The notes under the pieces were generated by a model, which had not been told where the DNA came from, did no database searches, and worked only from the letters and a program-made list of their open reading frames with translations. This document shows positions 33,016 through 41,347 of a stretch of 64,000 bases of DNA, piece by piece (the first letter of the stretch is position 1; every line of letters begins with the position of its first letter). A program made the translations under genes and the position numbers. This DNA is from Bacteroidales bacterium UBA5833 (GTDB taxonomy: Bacteria > Bacteroidota > Bacteroidia > Bacteroidales > Lentimicrobiaceae), in NCBI GenBank assembly GCA_002433025.1, contig DJGZ01000042.1:54265-118264 (forward strand). Reading direction: 5' to 3'.

Positions 33016-33110
33016 CAACATACCCAAATGATGAATTTCACTGGACAATTCAAAACAAGGCATCATTTATGACGTTAAATCTTTTACTTTGCAGGTGTAA
33101 TTGAAAGTAC

Positions 33111-34064
33111 ATGAAAAGAATCATCCTGATACTGATATCCGTCGCCGTGCTCTTTAGCAGCTGCTCTGCGGGTAAACACGAGAAAACCAACAACGGGATT
33201 CCGGCCTCAGAAATAATAAAAAGCCTCAACAAAGGAAGGCCTGTTTTATTAAAAGACAAAATCATCACCGGCGACCTTGATTTTACTAATGTCAAAAATC
33301 AGGGAATATTCAGTTCTTCCATGCAGATTGCCGGTATTGAACAGTCTGTGACTTTCCTGAACTGCATTTTCATGGGGAAGGTGATTACTAACGGGATGCA
33401 GTCGCAACGCCAGGTCAGGGTGCACTTTGGGAGCAATCTCACCTTTGAAGCCTGCGATTTCAGGGCCGATGCCGATTTCGACAACATAACCGTGGATGGG
33501 ATGGTCAATTTCACCGGCGCCATATTCAGGGAGCGGGCACTGTTTAATAATGTAACCTTTAACGGTCGTCACAATTACTTCACAGCCTTCTCGTCAGAAA
33601 AGTATTTCAGCATGCAGGAATCACTGATCGACGGTGCAATTGATTTTTTCAAAGCGAAAACCAGGGGTAGGCTAAGCTTTCAGAGTACGGAATTCAGGGG
33701 GATCGCTCGTTTTCACAACCTGGATTGCGATGGCCGGAGTGAATTCTCCCTCACCCGTTTCCGGGATGATGCGCTGTTTACCTATGCCAATTTTACCGGT
33801 CATTTTAACTTTTCAGACGCAATCGTTTATGGCAGATTCGACATGAATAATGTGGAACTTCAGTCGTCGGCAGCCATCACTTCAACGATTTTTTACCGGC
33901 CTGTTACTTTTGAGAAAACATCTGTCAAAGGAGAATTTGATGTCAGCCGGTCAGTTTTTTACTCAGGAAAACCAGCCATGCTGGAATTCCGGACCCTGAA
34001 ACCCGATGATTTTGTATCGCAAGGCACAAAATTTGTTCTGCTTAACGATCTGAATGCAGATTAA
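33111..34064 (+). CDS. Pentapeptide-repeat-like lipoprotein
   Basis: The 317-aa lipoprotein (lipobox VLFSSC; Cys about 19) has a body built from loose repeats with Phe or Leu about every five or ten residues: FEACDFRADADFDNI, VNFTGAIFRERALFNNV, LSFQSTEFRGIARFHNL, FSLTRFRDDALFTYANF. This is the pattern of a quadrilateral beta-helix of the pentapeptide-repeat type. Such folds act as binding or structural surfaces; no catalytic residues are visible. The gene is 33 bases upstream of a papain-like lipoprotein on the same strand, so the two are probably cotranscribed. Confidence 0.75.
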   Translation: MKRIILILISVAVLFSSCSAGKHEKTNNGIPASEIIKSLNKGRPVLLKDKIITGDLDFTNVKNQGIFSSSMQIAGIEQSVTFLNCIFMGKVITNGMQSQRQVRVHFGSNLTFEACDFRADADFDNITVDGMVNFTGAIFRERALFNNVTFNGRHNYFTAFSSEKYFSMQESLIDGAIDFFKAKTRGRLSFQSTEFRGIARFHNLDCDGRSEFSLTRFRDDALFTYANFTGHFNFSDAIVYGRFDMNNVELQSSAAITSTIFYRPVTFEKTSVKGEFDVSRSVFYSGKPAMLEFRTLKPDDFVSQGTKFVLLNDLNAD

Positions 34065-34097
34065 TCACCTGAATAATTACCTGAATAAACATCAACA

Positions 34098-35798
34098 ATG
34101 AAAAGAAAGATCAACAGTATGCTGGCAGGCGGCCTTATTGTCCCCCTTCTGGCAATATTTATTTCATCTGCCACCCTTACTTCATGCAGCAAGGAAGATG
34201 TGGTGGACTTCCTGAGTGAACTGCTGGTTCAGGCCATGGCCAGCTGGAATGCGGAAGAAGAAAATCTGGATGAAATCCCCCAGGACCTGGACATCAATGA
34301 CAATACCACCGGCTTGCCTGCCAGTGTGGATCTTTCAGGGAAATTCCCGCCCATCGGAGATCAGGGAGAATACGGCACCTGTGTAACCTGGGCAGTGGGT
34401 TACAACCTGAAAACAGCCCTCAACGGCATCGACAATCAGTGGAACGCCTCACAACTGGCGCAGGCATCGAATCAAACAAGTCCGAAGGACCTTTTCCTTG
34501 CTATCCCGGCATCTCAGAAAGGCAGCAATTGCAACGGCACCCAGTTCGAATCCGCGATGGACCAGTTGATTACACGCGGCAGTGCTTCGCTGGCCACCGT
34601 CCCTTATACTTCACTGGGCAATTGCAGTCAGTCGCCTCAGTCAAACTGGACCCAGGAAGCCGCTGACAATAAGCTGGTAAATTACCGCAAGATTGCCGAT
34701 AAGAACAATGCCTCATCCATGACGGTTGACAATTTCAAAGCATACCTGGCCGAAGGCAGGCCCGTAGCCATCGGCGCCCGGCTGGGCGACCGCTTTATGC
34801 GCTGGAACAGTAGTGCGGTGATCGACTATGACACCTACCAGAATCCGGGCATGCAGCATGCCTATCACGCGATGGTGCTCGCCGGCTACGACGACAACCG
34901 CCAGGCCTTCAAAGTCATCAATACCTGGGGCAGTTCCTGGGGAAATGCCGGAACCATCTGGGTAGATTATAACTTCTTTATCAGCAGTTTCTGCTTTGCC
35001 GCGTTTGTTGCACAGAACAAAACCGATGTAAATATTTCCGGCGGACAGGTTGGCAGCGGAAACATCATAACAGGGCTGGATGTGCTGGCCTGGAACCTGA
35101 AGGATGAAGACAATCCGGAGTCTACCGCTCCGCTCGACAGGCAGATAACCTACAATGTCTATAATTCAGGAACCGAAACCGTGAGGGCTTCTTCAAGGTG
35201 GAGCATCCTGTATATGTATTACAATGCCTACGATGTGAATGACTATGACATCATCATCCACGACTACTATACGGATGAATTCAGCAATATTCCGGGCGAT
35301 AACCAATATTGGGAAAACGGCTACGGCATCGCCGGAAGCTGGTGGAATTACATTGATGTTCCTTCCGGAAAGAGCGTTGCCGCCGCACTGTACAACGATC
35401 CTGAAGCGGATTTCCTCTTCACTTATACCATGCCGTCCACGCTTAACGGAAAGTATTACCTGGTGCTGCTTGCCGACGGTTTTAACGACCTTGCTGAAGC
35501 CAACGAAGACAATAACTTCTTTTTCTACAGCAAGGATGACGGAAAGCCCTTCGATTTTGTAAACGGAGTGATGCTGGGCGGTTCCGCGGCTAAAAACATG
35601 ATCACACACAAAGAGCCGGCCCGTTTTGCCAACACCCCATTCCAGACAATGGTAAGCAAAACCAATGTGAATGCCTATTCTCCGGATGAAATCATGAAAC
35701 TGATCAACCACCGTAAAGGATCCGGGGACCTTGAGCGCAAAGCCCTGCAACACAAGTTCAGGGTGCAGGTACAGAAGCAGTTGAAGCGCAAAGCCTGA
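34098..35798 (+). CDS. Papain-like (C1 family) cysteine peptidase lipoprotein
   Basis: The 566-aa lipoprotein (lipobox ATLTSC, Cys30) has a C1A catalytic domain at about residues 72-305. PPIGDQGEYGTCVTWAVGYN gives the oxyanion Gln89 and catalytic Cys95, with the same Gln-to-Cys spacing as papain (19 and 25). AYHAMVLAGYDD gives the catalytic His, and INTWGSSWGNAGTIWV the Asn. There is no long inhibitory propeptide; only about 40 acidic linker residues follow the anchor. Residues about 320-480 form a beta-rich domain ending FNDLAEANEDNNFF, which fits a CARDB-type Ig-like module. The last 60 residues are basic. A surface or periplasmic protease is inferred. Confidence 0.9.
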   Translation: MKRKINSMLAGGLIVPLLAIFISSATLTSCSKEDVVDFLSELLVQAMASWNAEEENLDEIPQDLDINDNTTGLPASVDLSGKFPPIGDQGEYGTCVTWAVGYNLKTALNGIDNQWNASQLAQASNQTSPKDLFLAIPASQKGSNCNGTQFESAMDQLITRGSASLATVPYTSLGNCSQSPQSNWTQEAADNKLVNYRKIADKNNASSMTVDNFKAYLAEGRPVAIGARLGDRFMRWNSSAVIDYDTYQNPGMQHAYHAMVLAGYDDNRQAFKVINTWGSSWGNAGTIWVDYNFFISSFCFAAFVAQNKTDVNISGGQVGSGNIITGLDVLAWNLKDEDNPESTAPLDRQITYNVYNSGTETVRASSRWSILYMYYNAYDVNDYDIIIHDYYTDEFSNIPGDNQYWENGYGIAGSWWNYIDVPSGKSVAAALYNDPEADFLFTYTMPSTLNGKYYLVLLADGFNDLAEANEDNNFFFYSKDDGKPFDFVNGVMLGGSAAKNMITHKEPARFANTPFQTMVSKTNVNAYSPDEIMKLINHRKGSGDLERKALQHKFRVQVQKQLKRKA

Positions 35799-35896
35799 CC
35801 GGCTGGCCCGGATTTGATCACACTATCCGCAGCAGGACCGGCTTACCCCCAACTGCATTGCCATGCGCATGCTGACGAATGCAAATGGTCACTTAA

Positions 35897-35938
35897 AGCC
35901 CTGTTTATGAGCATATTTCCATAGACAGGGCTATTTTT
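35897..35938 (+). terminator. Rho-independent terminator after the peptidase gene
   Basis: The 8-bp stem agccctgt / acagggct (35897-35904 and 35925-35932) is followed by attttt. Confidence 0.75.
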
Positions 35939-35967
35939 GTATGCAGATACACCAAAACCATTGAGCT

Positions 35968-36372
35968 ATGGCATCCGTAAAAGACATTGAGGGCATCGGC
36001 CCGGTATTTCAGGAAAAGCTTGCAAAAGCAGGCATCACCACCGTTGAAGGACTTCTGAAAGAAGGTGCTTCTAAAAAAGAGCGCGCAGCGATTGCGGCAG
36101 CCAGCGACATCGACGAAGGAAAGATACTTGACTGGGTAAATATGGCTGACCTCTTCAGGATCAAAGGCATCGCAAGCCAGTTTGCCGAACTTCTGAAAGC
36201 TTCCGGAGTTGACACAGTCAAAGAACTGAGAAACCGCAATGCGGAAAACCTTCATGCCAAACTTGAAGAGGTGAACGCCGCGAAAAACCTAACCAGGGTT
36301 GTGCCCTCACTTGAAAAAATCATCGATTTCATTGAACAGGCTAAAAACCTGGATCCGGTTGTAACTCACTAA
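35968..36372 (+). CDS. DUF4332-family helix-hairpin-helix protein
   Basis: The 134-aa cytoplasmic protein is built of two helix-hairpin-helix units: VKDIEGIGPVFQEKLAKAGITTVEGLL at the N-terminus and LFRIKGIASQFAELLKASGVDTVKELR in the middle. This is the arrangement of the DUF4332 family. The GIG and GIA turns are the non-specific DNA-backbone-binding type. No enzyme domain is attached. It lies between two terminators and is therefore monocistronic. A role in DNA binding is inferred from the fold; the biological process is unknown. Confidence 0.85.
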   Translation: MASVKDIEGIGPVFQEKLAKAGITTVEGLLKEGASKKERAAIAAASDIDEGKILDWVNMADLFRIKGIASQFAELLKASGVDTVKELRNRNAENLHAKLEEVNAAKNLTRVVPSLEKIIDFIEQAKNLDPVVTH

Positions 36373-36471
36373 ATTCCTGGCAGACAGGAAGCTCTGATAC
36401 CCTGCATTTACTAGTCTCTCTATCGAATACCTTTACCGGGGTGTGATAAGTGGTCAGGAGAGGGAGTTGTT

Positions 36472-36492
36472 AAGCCCGGCTTTGCCGGGTTT
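36472..36492. terminator. Short terminator hairpin upstream of the TetR gene
   Basis: The stem aagcccggc / gccgggttt with a 3-base loop is followed by aatatt. It ends the DUF4332 transcript and is compact enough to work on both strands. Confidence 0.65.
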
Positions 36493-36526
36493 AATATTCT
36501 AAATATTTTTAACATTGTTCATTGTT

Positions 36527-36549
36527 TATAATAATGTTTATTATATTTG
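36527..36549 (+). promoter_or_regulatory. TetR-gene promoter overlapped by a palindromic operator
   Basis: TATAATAA-TGT-TTATTATA (36527-36545) is a perfect 8-bp inverted repeat. It overlaps the -7 box TATATTTG (36542-36549), which lies 20 bases before the chosen ATG at 36570. A palindrome of this size across the -7 box is the usual place for a TetR autorepression operator; binding itself is inferred. Confidence 0.6.
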
Positions 36550-36569
36550 CAGCATTAAATTTACACATT

Positions 36570-37178
36570 ATGGTCAGCAATAAAGAACTTCAGGAAAAAA
36601 GAATGCGCGGATATTTCATTGACGCTGCAAAGGAGACGCTGAAAGGAGAAGGATTAAAGGCAGTGAATGTCAGGACTGTCGCCGAAAGAGCAGGCTATTC
36701 GTTTGCTACGATGTACAACTATTTTAAAGATCTGAATGAACTGATCTTTATCTGTGTCAAAGACTTTATATCAGAATGCGAAGCATTTGCAGACGAACAG
36801 ACAGATCAGCAAACGCCCGGCTCAATGCGCCTCCGGGCCAGGATCAGGGCGATGATTCAATACTTTACGCAGTATCCCGGGATATTTGAGCTATTCTATC
36901 TTGAACGTATGAACAATATCGGTGCCCGGCAGCCCACGGCAGAGATGATCTACCTGTTTGCCGACAGGATTATTCAGAATGACCTTGATCAAATGATCAG
37001 TAGCGGGGAAATATCGGCGCCGGATGCTGAAATGCTCAAAATCAGCCTGAGAAACGGCGTTGCCGGGTTGTTGCTTTTCTACAACAATCGCTTGCAGCCG
37101 GGCGACTACAGGAAGTTTACGGAAACGGCAGAAAAGCAGCTAACCTATTTGCTTGGCTTACCGGGGATAAGGCACTGA
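36570..37178 (+). CDS. TetR/AcrR-family transcriptional regulator
   Basis: The frame opens at 36522, but that start lies inside the promoter. The ATG at 36570 gives MVSNKELQEKRMRGY and a 202-aa protein of normal TetR size. The N-terminal helix-turn-helix is clear: AAKETLKGEGLKAVNVRTVAERAGYSFATMYNYFKDLNELI. The C-terminal ligand and dimer domain has a run typical of the family (FTQYPGIFELFYLERMNNIG) and ends in a helix with FTETAEKQLTYLLG. Its palindromic operator-like site is described separately. No efflux or enzyme gene is adjacent on the same strand, so only self-regulation can be suggested. Confidence 0.92.
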   Translation: MVSNKELQEKRMRGYFIDAAKETLKGEGLKAVNVRTVAERAGYSFATMYNYFKDLNELIFICVKDFISECEAFADEQTDQQTPGSMRLRARIRAMIQYFTQYPGIFELFYLERMNNIGARQPTAEMIYLFADRIIQNDLDQMISSGEISAPDAEMLKISLRNGVAGLLLFYNNRLQPGDYRKFTETAEKQLTYLLGLPGIRH

Positions 37179-37283
37179 ATTTCTGACTTCGGTCAAATTC
37201 AGATATTGAAACTGCATTGACAAAAGTATAATTCTTTGTTCATCAGCATAGAATACAGGCTATTGAACGCACGGATAAAACTG

Positions 37284-37328
37284 AAAAAAACACGCCGGTC
37301 AGGTGATATTTTCCGGAGCCGGCGTGTT
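37284..37328 (-). terminator. Terminator of the trans-sulfuration enzyme gene
   Basis: The 10-bp perfect stem aacacgccgg / ccggcgtgtt (37289-37298 and 37319-37328) is followed on the minus strand by a T-run. It lies 29 bases past the gene's stop. Confidence 0.85.
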
Positions 37329-37356
37329 GATTAATAATGATATATTAGGAAAAGAA

Positions 37357-38559
37357 TTAACGGGACACCCCTACCTTCTTCAGGCTGGCCTCAATTCTTT
37401 CCCAGGTGCGTTCAATGTCATTATCCAGGCCGACGCTGTAACGCACCAGTCCTTCGCTGAGCCCCATTTTACGCTGAATTTCTTCAGGAACTTCACTTGA
37501 GGTACTTTTTCCTGAGTTGCTGAACAGGGTTTTAAAATAGCCAAGACTGACGGCCAGGTAGCCTACATCGTTCAGCTCCATATCTTCCATCAGTTCAGCG
37601 GCTTTTTCTGCAGTATGAAGGTCGATGGCAATCATCCCGCCGAAACCGAACTGGGGATTCATCATGGATTTCAGCAGGTTGTGACCGGGATGTCCGGGAA
37701 GTCCCGGATATATGGTCCGGATGCCGGCTGCTGTGAATTTTTCGGCAAGGAAAGCCGCATTGTAGCTATGCTGTTTCATGCGGATATGCAGGGTGTGGAT
37801 ATTCTTCAGAATGGATGAAGAGCGGAAAGGATCGAGTACAGGCCCCAGGAGCATGGCTGTTCCGTCGTTTACGTCAATCATTGAATTGATAAACTCATTG
37901 GTTCCGCATATGGCTCCGGCCACGCAGTCGTTTTTTCCGTTTACAAACTTCGTCAGGCTATATACCACGATATGCGCGCCCAGCCTGGCCGGACTGATGA
38001 TCATGGGAGTAAAGGTATTATCAACCACCAGTTTGATCCCATGCTTATTGGCAATTTCAGCAAGTGCCGGAATATCAGAAATCTGAAGCAAAGGATTGGT
38101 CATACTCTCTGTATAGATCAGTTTTGTATTAGGCCTTACTGCAGCTTTTACCGCATCCAGATCAGTTATATCCACAAAAGAAACTTCCACATTGAATTTC
38201 TTAAGATAGTTTGCCAGAAAGGCAAATGTTCCGCCATAAGTGGTAATGCTTGAAACAATGTGATCGCCGCATTTAATCAGATGGAGAATCGTTGAGGTGA
38301 TGGCCCCCATCCCGCTGCCGGTTACCCAGCCGGCTTCGGTGCCTTCCATGGCAGCCATGGCATCGGCCAGATACTTGTTGCTGGGATTCCAGTGCCGTGA
38401 ATAAAGAAAACAGCCTTCCGCCTCTCCGTGGAAGGTGTCTAACATGGTCTTGGCCTGCATAAAGGTAAAAGTGGCAGAATCGCAGACCGAAGGATTAACA
38501 TCGCCGAACTCCCCGAACTGACGGAGGTCCTGAATCTGGCTGGCAGGATCGAATTTCAT
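37357..38559 (-). CDS. PLP-dependent trans-sulfuration enzyme, probably methionine gamma-lyase
   Basis: The 400-aa enzyme belongs to the Cys/Met metabolism PLP family. Visible blocks are YSRHWNPSNKYLADAMAAMEG, GSGMGAITSTILHLIKCGDHIV, YGGTFAFLANYLKKF, YTESMTNPLLQISDIPALAEIANKHGIKLVVDNTF, and VYSLTKFVNGKNDCVAGA with Lys204 as the PLP-binding residue. The C-terminal SLGYFKTLFSNSGKSTSSEVP, then GLVRYSVGLDN, is shared by methionine gamma-lyases and cystathionine beta/gamma enzymes. The exact reaction cannot be fixed by eye. A divergent Lrp/AsnC regulator next door fits an amino-acid-catabolic enzyme. A TATTTTTG box lies 54 bases upstream. Confidence 0.88.
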   Translation of the reverse strand: MKFDPASQIQDLRQFGEFGDVNPSVCDSATFTFMQAKTMLDTFHGEAEGCFLYSRHWNPSNKYLADAMAAMEGTEAGWVTGSGMGAITSTILHLIKCGDHIVSSITTYGGTFAFLANYLKKFNVEVSFVDITDLDAVKAAVRPNTKLIYTESMTNPLLQISDIPALAEIANKHGIKLVVDNTFTPMIISPARLGAHIVVYSLTKFVNGKNDCVAGAICGTNEFINSMIDVNDGTAMLLGPVLDPFRSSSILKNIHTLHIRMKQHSYNAAFLAEKFTAAGIRTIYPGLPGHPGHNLLKSMMNPQFGFGGMIAIDLHTAEKAAELMEDMELNDVGYLAVSLGYFKTLFSNSGKSTSSEVPEEIQRKMGLSEGLVRYSVGLDNDIERTWERIEASLKKVGVSR

Positions 38560-38612
38560 GGTTGTTTATTTTGATTGGTGAATGTTATGCTGTTTAAGAC
38601 AAAATCCTGTGA

Positions 38613-38620
38613 CAAAAATA
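38613..38620 (-). promoter_or_regulatory. -7 element of the trans-sulfuration enzyme gene
   Basis: TATTTTTG on the minus strand fits TAnnTTTG, 54 bases before the ATG at 38559. It lies within the AT-rich spacer shared with the divergent Lrp gene. Confidence 0.45.
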
Positions 38621-38741
38621 TCATTATCACACTTAATATCAATCAAATATAATATTTTTTATCAGATTCCGGCTTATTTTTTCAATATTCTAATCCAATT
38701 TTGCATTTTTGCACGAAAATGAAACTTACAGACCCGAAACC

Positions 38742-39209
38742 ATGGATCATCACTTTCATATTGACAACCTCGACCGGAAAATCATCAATTTGCTGAACAC
38801 CAATGCGCGCATGCCTTTTGTTGAAGTAGCCAGGCGGTGCAAGGTTTCCGGAGCAGCCATTCATCAGCGTGTTGCCAAAATGGAAGAAGCCGGGGTGATT
38901 GCCGGCTCATCACTCCGTTTGAACCCTAAGGGCGTTGGTTATCAAACCTGTGCCTTCATTGGAATACAGGTGAACCTGACCACCACATCCACCCATGATG
39001 AGGTATTTAAAAAAATCCGGAAAATTCCTGAAATCGTCGAGTGTCACCATATCTCAGGAAAGTATTCGCTGCTGGTCAAACTTTTCACCCGAAACAATGA
39101 GCACCTGAAGCAGGTAATCGTGGAACAGATACAGTCCATTCCTGAAATCACCTTTACGGAAACATTTATTTCGCTTGAAACAGGATTTGAGCGGGAACTC
39201 GGGATTTAA
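38742..39209 (+). CDS. Lrp/AsnC-family transcriptional regulator
   Basis: The frame can start at a TTG (38709), but the ATG at 38742 gives MDHHFHIDNLDRKIINLL, the normal family start, and a product of 155 aa. The AsnC-type helix-turn-helix runs LDRKIINLLNTNARMPFVEVARRCKVSGAAIHQRVAKMEEAGVI. The RAM (regulation of amino-acid metabolism) domain follows, with FKKIRKIPEIVECHHISGKYSLLVKLF. It is divergent from the PLP trans-sulfuration gene with about 180 bases between start codons. Control of that gene by an amino acid such as methionine is a reasonable inference. Confidence 0.93.
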   Translation: MDHHFHIDNLDRKIINLLNTNARMPFVEVARRCKVSGAAIHQRVAKMEEAGVIAGSSLRLNPKGVGYQTCAFIGIQVNLTTTSTHDEVFKKIRKIPEIVECHHISGKYSLLVKLFTRNNEHLKQVIVEQIQSIPEITFTETFISLETGFERELGI

Positions 39210-39262
39210 AACAGGCCTGCAGAAAACCAATAGTCCGTTGAATATAAGAATCACGCAAGGAC

Positions 39263-39308
39263 CCCGCCACAGCGTGGCAAGCTGCAAAGACCCCGCAAAA
39301 GTGGCGGG
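39263..39308. repeat. Nested GC-rich inverted repeats
   Basis: cccgccac (39263-39270) pairs with gtggcggg (39301-39308), and inside it gccac-agc-gtggc (39266-39278) forms a smaller competing hairpin. No T-run follows. It lies 54 bases downstream of the Lrp gene and may be a weak terminator or a REP-like element. Confidence 0.45.
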
Positions 39309-39414
39309 ACAGGCAGCAACGAATTGATTATGAATGATTTGTCATTTTTCAACAAGTTTTTATAATCCGCTGCAAGTCAATTCATAAAAATTCTAACGGA
39401 CTACTGTAAAACAA

Positions 39415-39455
39415 CATTATCCTGAAAATGATAAAATTTCATTGTCAGGATAATG
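39415..39455 (-). terminator. Candidate terminator of the serine hydrolase gene
   Basis: The 11-bp perfect inverted repeat CATTATCCTGA / TCAGGATAATG (39415-39425 and 39445-39455) has a 19-base AT-rich loop. On the minus strand it is followed by TTGTTTT, 36 bases past the gene's stop. Confidence 0.55.
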
Positions 39456-39490
39456 TCGCAAAGGCAATCTTCAATGTCCGGAATACGAAA

Positions 39491-41140
39491 CTATTTCTTC
39501 AATGCCCTGATCTCTGCCCCGTTCTGGAAAAGGATCAGCGAATCCACCTTGCCGTCTTTGTTCCGCTGAAACTCAATCTGGGCGTCAACCACCTTCAGGA
39601 AGAACTTCACTTCAGATTCAGGATAGATCTCAAATTTTGCCTGTCCGGTTGCCTGGGTCATCAGGTGACCGTTTTCGAGCGTTACGACCAGGCTGAAACC
39701 CGGCTGTATTTCATATTCACCCGTAAAAGGCTGCATTTGATCCGGACTCAACGAAATCTCCTTTTTTTCTTCAGGTATTTTATCCGTTTTCGCTCCCCTG
39801 ATTTCATTAATTCTGTTTTTGAAAACCACCGATTTTTCCCCTCCGCCGGTTTCAGAAAACTCAAGTACCGAGAGGGAATTTTCAAAAGCAAATTTCGTTG
39901 CAGACACCGGAATCAATCTGAAACGTGAAGAGCCCTTTCGCTGGCTGTAGAGTACACCATCTTCGTAAATAATATTGCGGAATGAGCCATCCTCAAATGC
40001 ATACCACCCCGACAGGGCAGTCGCTGTTTCCGGCTTCAGTTCAATACCGTCGGCTATTTCAGGAAACGGCTTTCCGATAGCTACTGCCGCAATTCTGGTT
40101 GAAGCATCTTCCGGACCGATATCATCCCTGTTGGTTAGCATAATAACATACACATCTTCCCCGGGAAGCCAGATACCATTGGTAGTATAACCGAAGATGC
40201 CGCCTCCATGCTCCAGGGTGGGTGCACCGTTGATCTCATTTACCCCCCAGCCGTAACCATAATGAAAAGGTTTGTTGTCATTGGTTGAGTAGCCTTTAAA
40301 TGCCAGCTGAATACTGCCCGCCTTCACCAGTTTATTATCCCTTATGGCATTCTGCCATTTGAGCATATCATCCACATTAGACATGATAGAGCCGGCTGAA
40401 TAAGGCTGTGTAAGGCTCAGGTATTCGGCGTTGGTGAACCCGTCCTGGTTCTGATAACCAGCGGCCCGGTTTGGAATGACCCTTTTATGACTGCCGTAGT
40501 AAGAATTATTCATCTGCAACGGCTTAAAGATATTATCCTCCAGAAACTGCTGATAGGTGAGGCCGGAAGCTTTTTCGATGATGTAGCCAAGCAGAAAATA
40601 AGCCGAATTGTTGTAAAGGAATCTCTCGCCCGGCGCAAAATCCATGGGTTGATTTTTGAAAAGATCAATCATCTCTGCAGGGCTCATATCCTTGCGCCAC
40701 AGAGGCTGCCACTCCTGCATCCCCGTGTAGCTTTTTATACCGGATGTATGGGTCAGCAGGTGATGAATGGTAATTTTGTGTCCCTGAGCGGGATAATCCG
40801 GGATAAACTTTGTAATATCGTCTGTCAGGCTCAGCTTTCCCTGCTCCATCAGCATCAGGATGGAAACAGCCGTGAACTGTTTGGTGATGGACCCTATTTC
40901 AAAAACCATTTCGGGCTTCATGGGTACATTGAGTTCAAGGTTGGCCATGCCGAATGCCTTGCGGTAAACCACCTTTCCGTTCTTTGCCACCAGTACGGTG
41001 GCCCCGGGGTCTCCGGGTTTGTAAACACTTTCAATGATCTGATCCATGACCGCTTCTGTATTCTGAGCCATCATGCCGATACTGTTAAAGCCAATCAATA
41101 AAATCAGAAAAACGACGCTGGTAAAAAATCGGGTTCTCAT
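39491..41140 (-). CDS. Exported serine hydrolase of the beta-lactamase / penicillin-binding-protein-like family
   Basis: The frame opens at 41179, but the ATG at 41140 begins a clean signal peptide (MRTRFFTSVVFLILLIGFN...MMAQ) and is preferred, for about 549 aa. The family motifs are present: FEIGSITKQFTA (SxxK, catalytic Ser and Lys) and FLYNNSAYFLLGYIIE (YxN). LEHGGGIFGYTT is the HxG block that replaces KTG in class C-like members. LLTHTSGIKSY is also typical. The C-terminal 200 residues are a beta-rich extension with repeats LSGWYAFEDG and FTGEYEIQPGF. Such proteins are esterases or D-amino peptidases more often than true beta-lactamases; the substrate is unknown. Confidence 0.9.
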   Translation of the reverse strand: MRTRFFTSVVFLILLIGFNSIGMMAQNTEAVMDQIIESVYKPGDPGATVLVAKNGKVVYRKAFGMANLELNVPMKPEMVFEIGSITKQFTAVSILMLMEQGKLSLTDDITKFIPDYPAQGHKITIHHLLTHTSGIKSYTGMQEWQPLWRKDMSPAEMIDLFKNQPMDFAPGERFLYNNSAYFLLGYIIEKASGLTYQQFLEDNIFKPLQMNNSYYGSHKRVIPNRAAGYQNQDGFTNAEYLSLTQPYSAGSIMSNVDDMLKWQNAIRDNKLVKAGSIQLAFKGYSTNDNKPFHYGYGWGVNEINGAPTLEHGGGIFGYTTNGIWLPGEDVYVIMLTNRDDIGPEDASTRIAAVAIGKPFPEIADGIELKPETATALSGWYAFEDGSFRNIIYEDGVLYSQRKGSSRFRLIPVSATKFAFENSLSVLEFSETGGGEKSVVFKNRINEIRGAKTDKIPEEKKEISLSPDQMQPFTGEYEIQPGFSLVVTLENGHLMTQATGQAKFEIYPESEVKFFLKVVDAQIEFQRNKDGKVDSLILFQNGAEIRALKK

Positions 41141-41290
41141 ACTGCCGGGTTTAGTTAGTAAATGGTTTTTAGACGTCACCAGCCATCATGAAGTTACAAT
41201 GACAGCATGGAATCTTATTTCCGGATTACACTGCCGGTTTTCCGGTTAGTTTACGTGTTTGATTAAACTATAAACAAAACCACTCCCCGC

Positions 41291-41320
41291 TTGTTGAAGC
41301 CGTGTAATTTCTTAATTTTG
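41291..41320 (+). promoter_or_regulatory. Promoter of lpdA
   Basis: TAATTTTG at 41313-41320 is a perfect -7 box, with TTG at 41291-41293 at 19-base spacing. It lies 27 bases before the ATG at 41348. Confidence 0.6.
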
Positions 41321-41347
41321 CAAATCTGAATAAAAAATTCACCAGCT

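Noticed and set aside
39263..39308. CRISPR-like or tandem-repeat signal in the aagaccccgc(c)ac segment
   Set aside because: Only two imperfect copies are present, with no spacer array; it is a nested inverted repeat. No CRISPR array or cas gene was found anywhere in the window.
39491..41140. Antibiotic-resistance beta-lactamase
   Set aside because: It has SxxK and YxN motifs, but the HxG block and a long C-terminal extension fit the broad serine-hydrolase/esterase group rather than a dedicated resistance enzyme.
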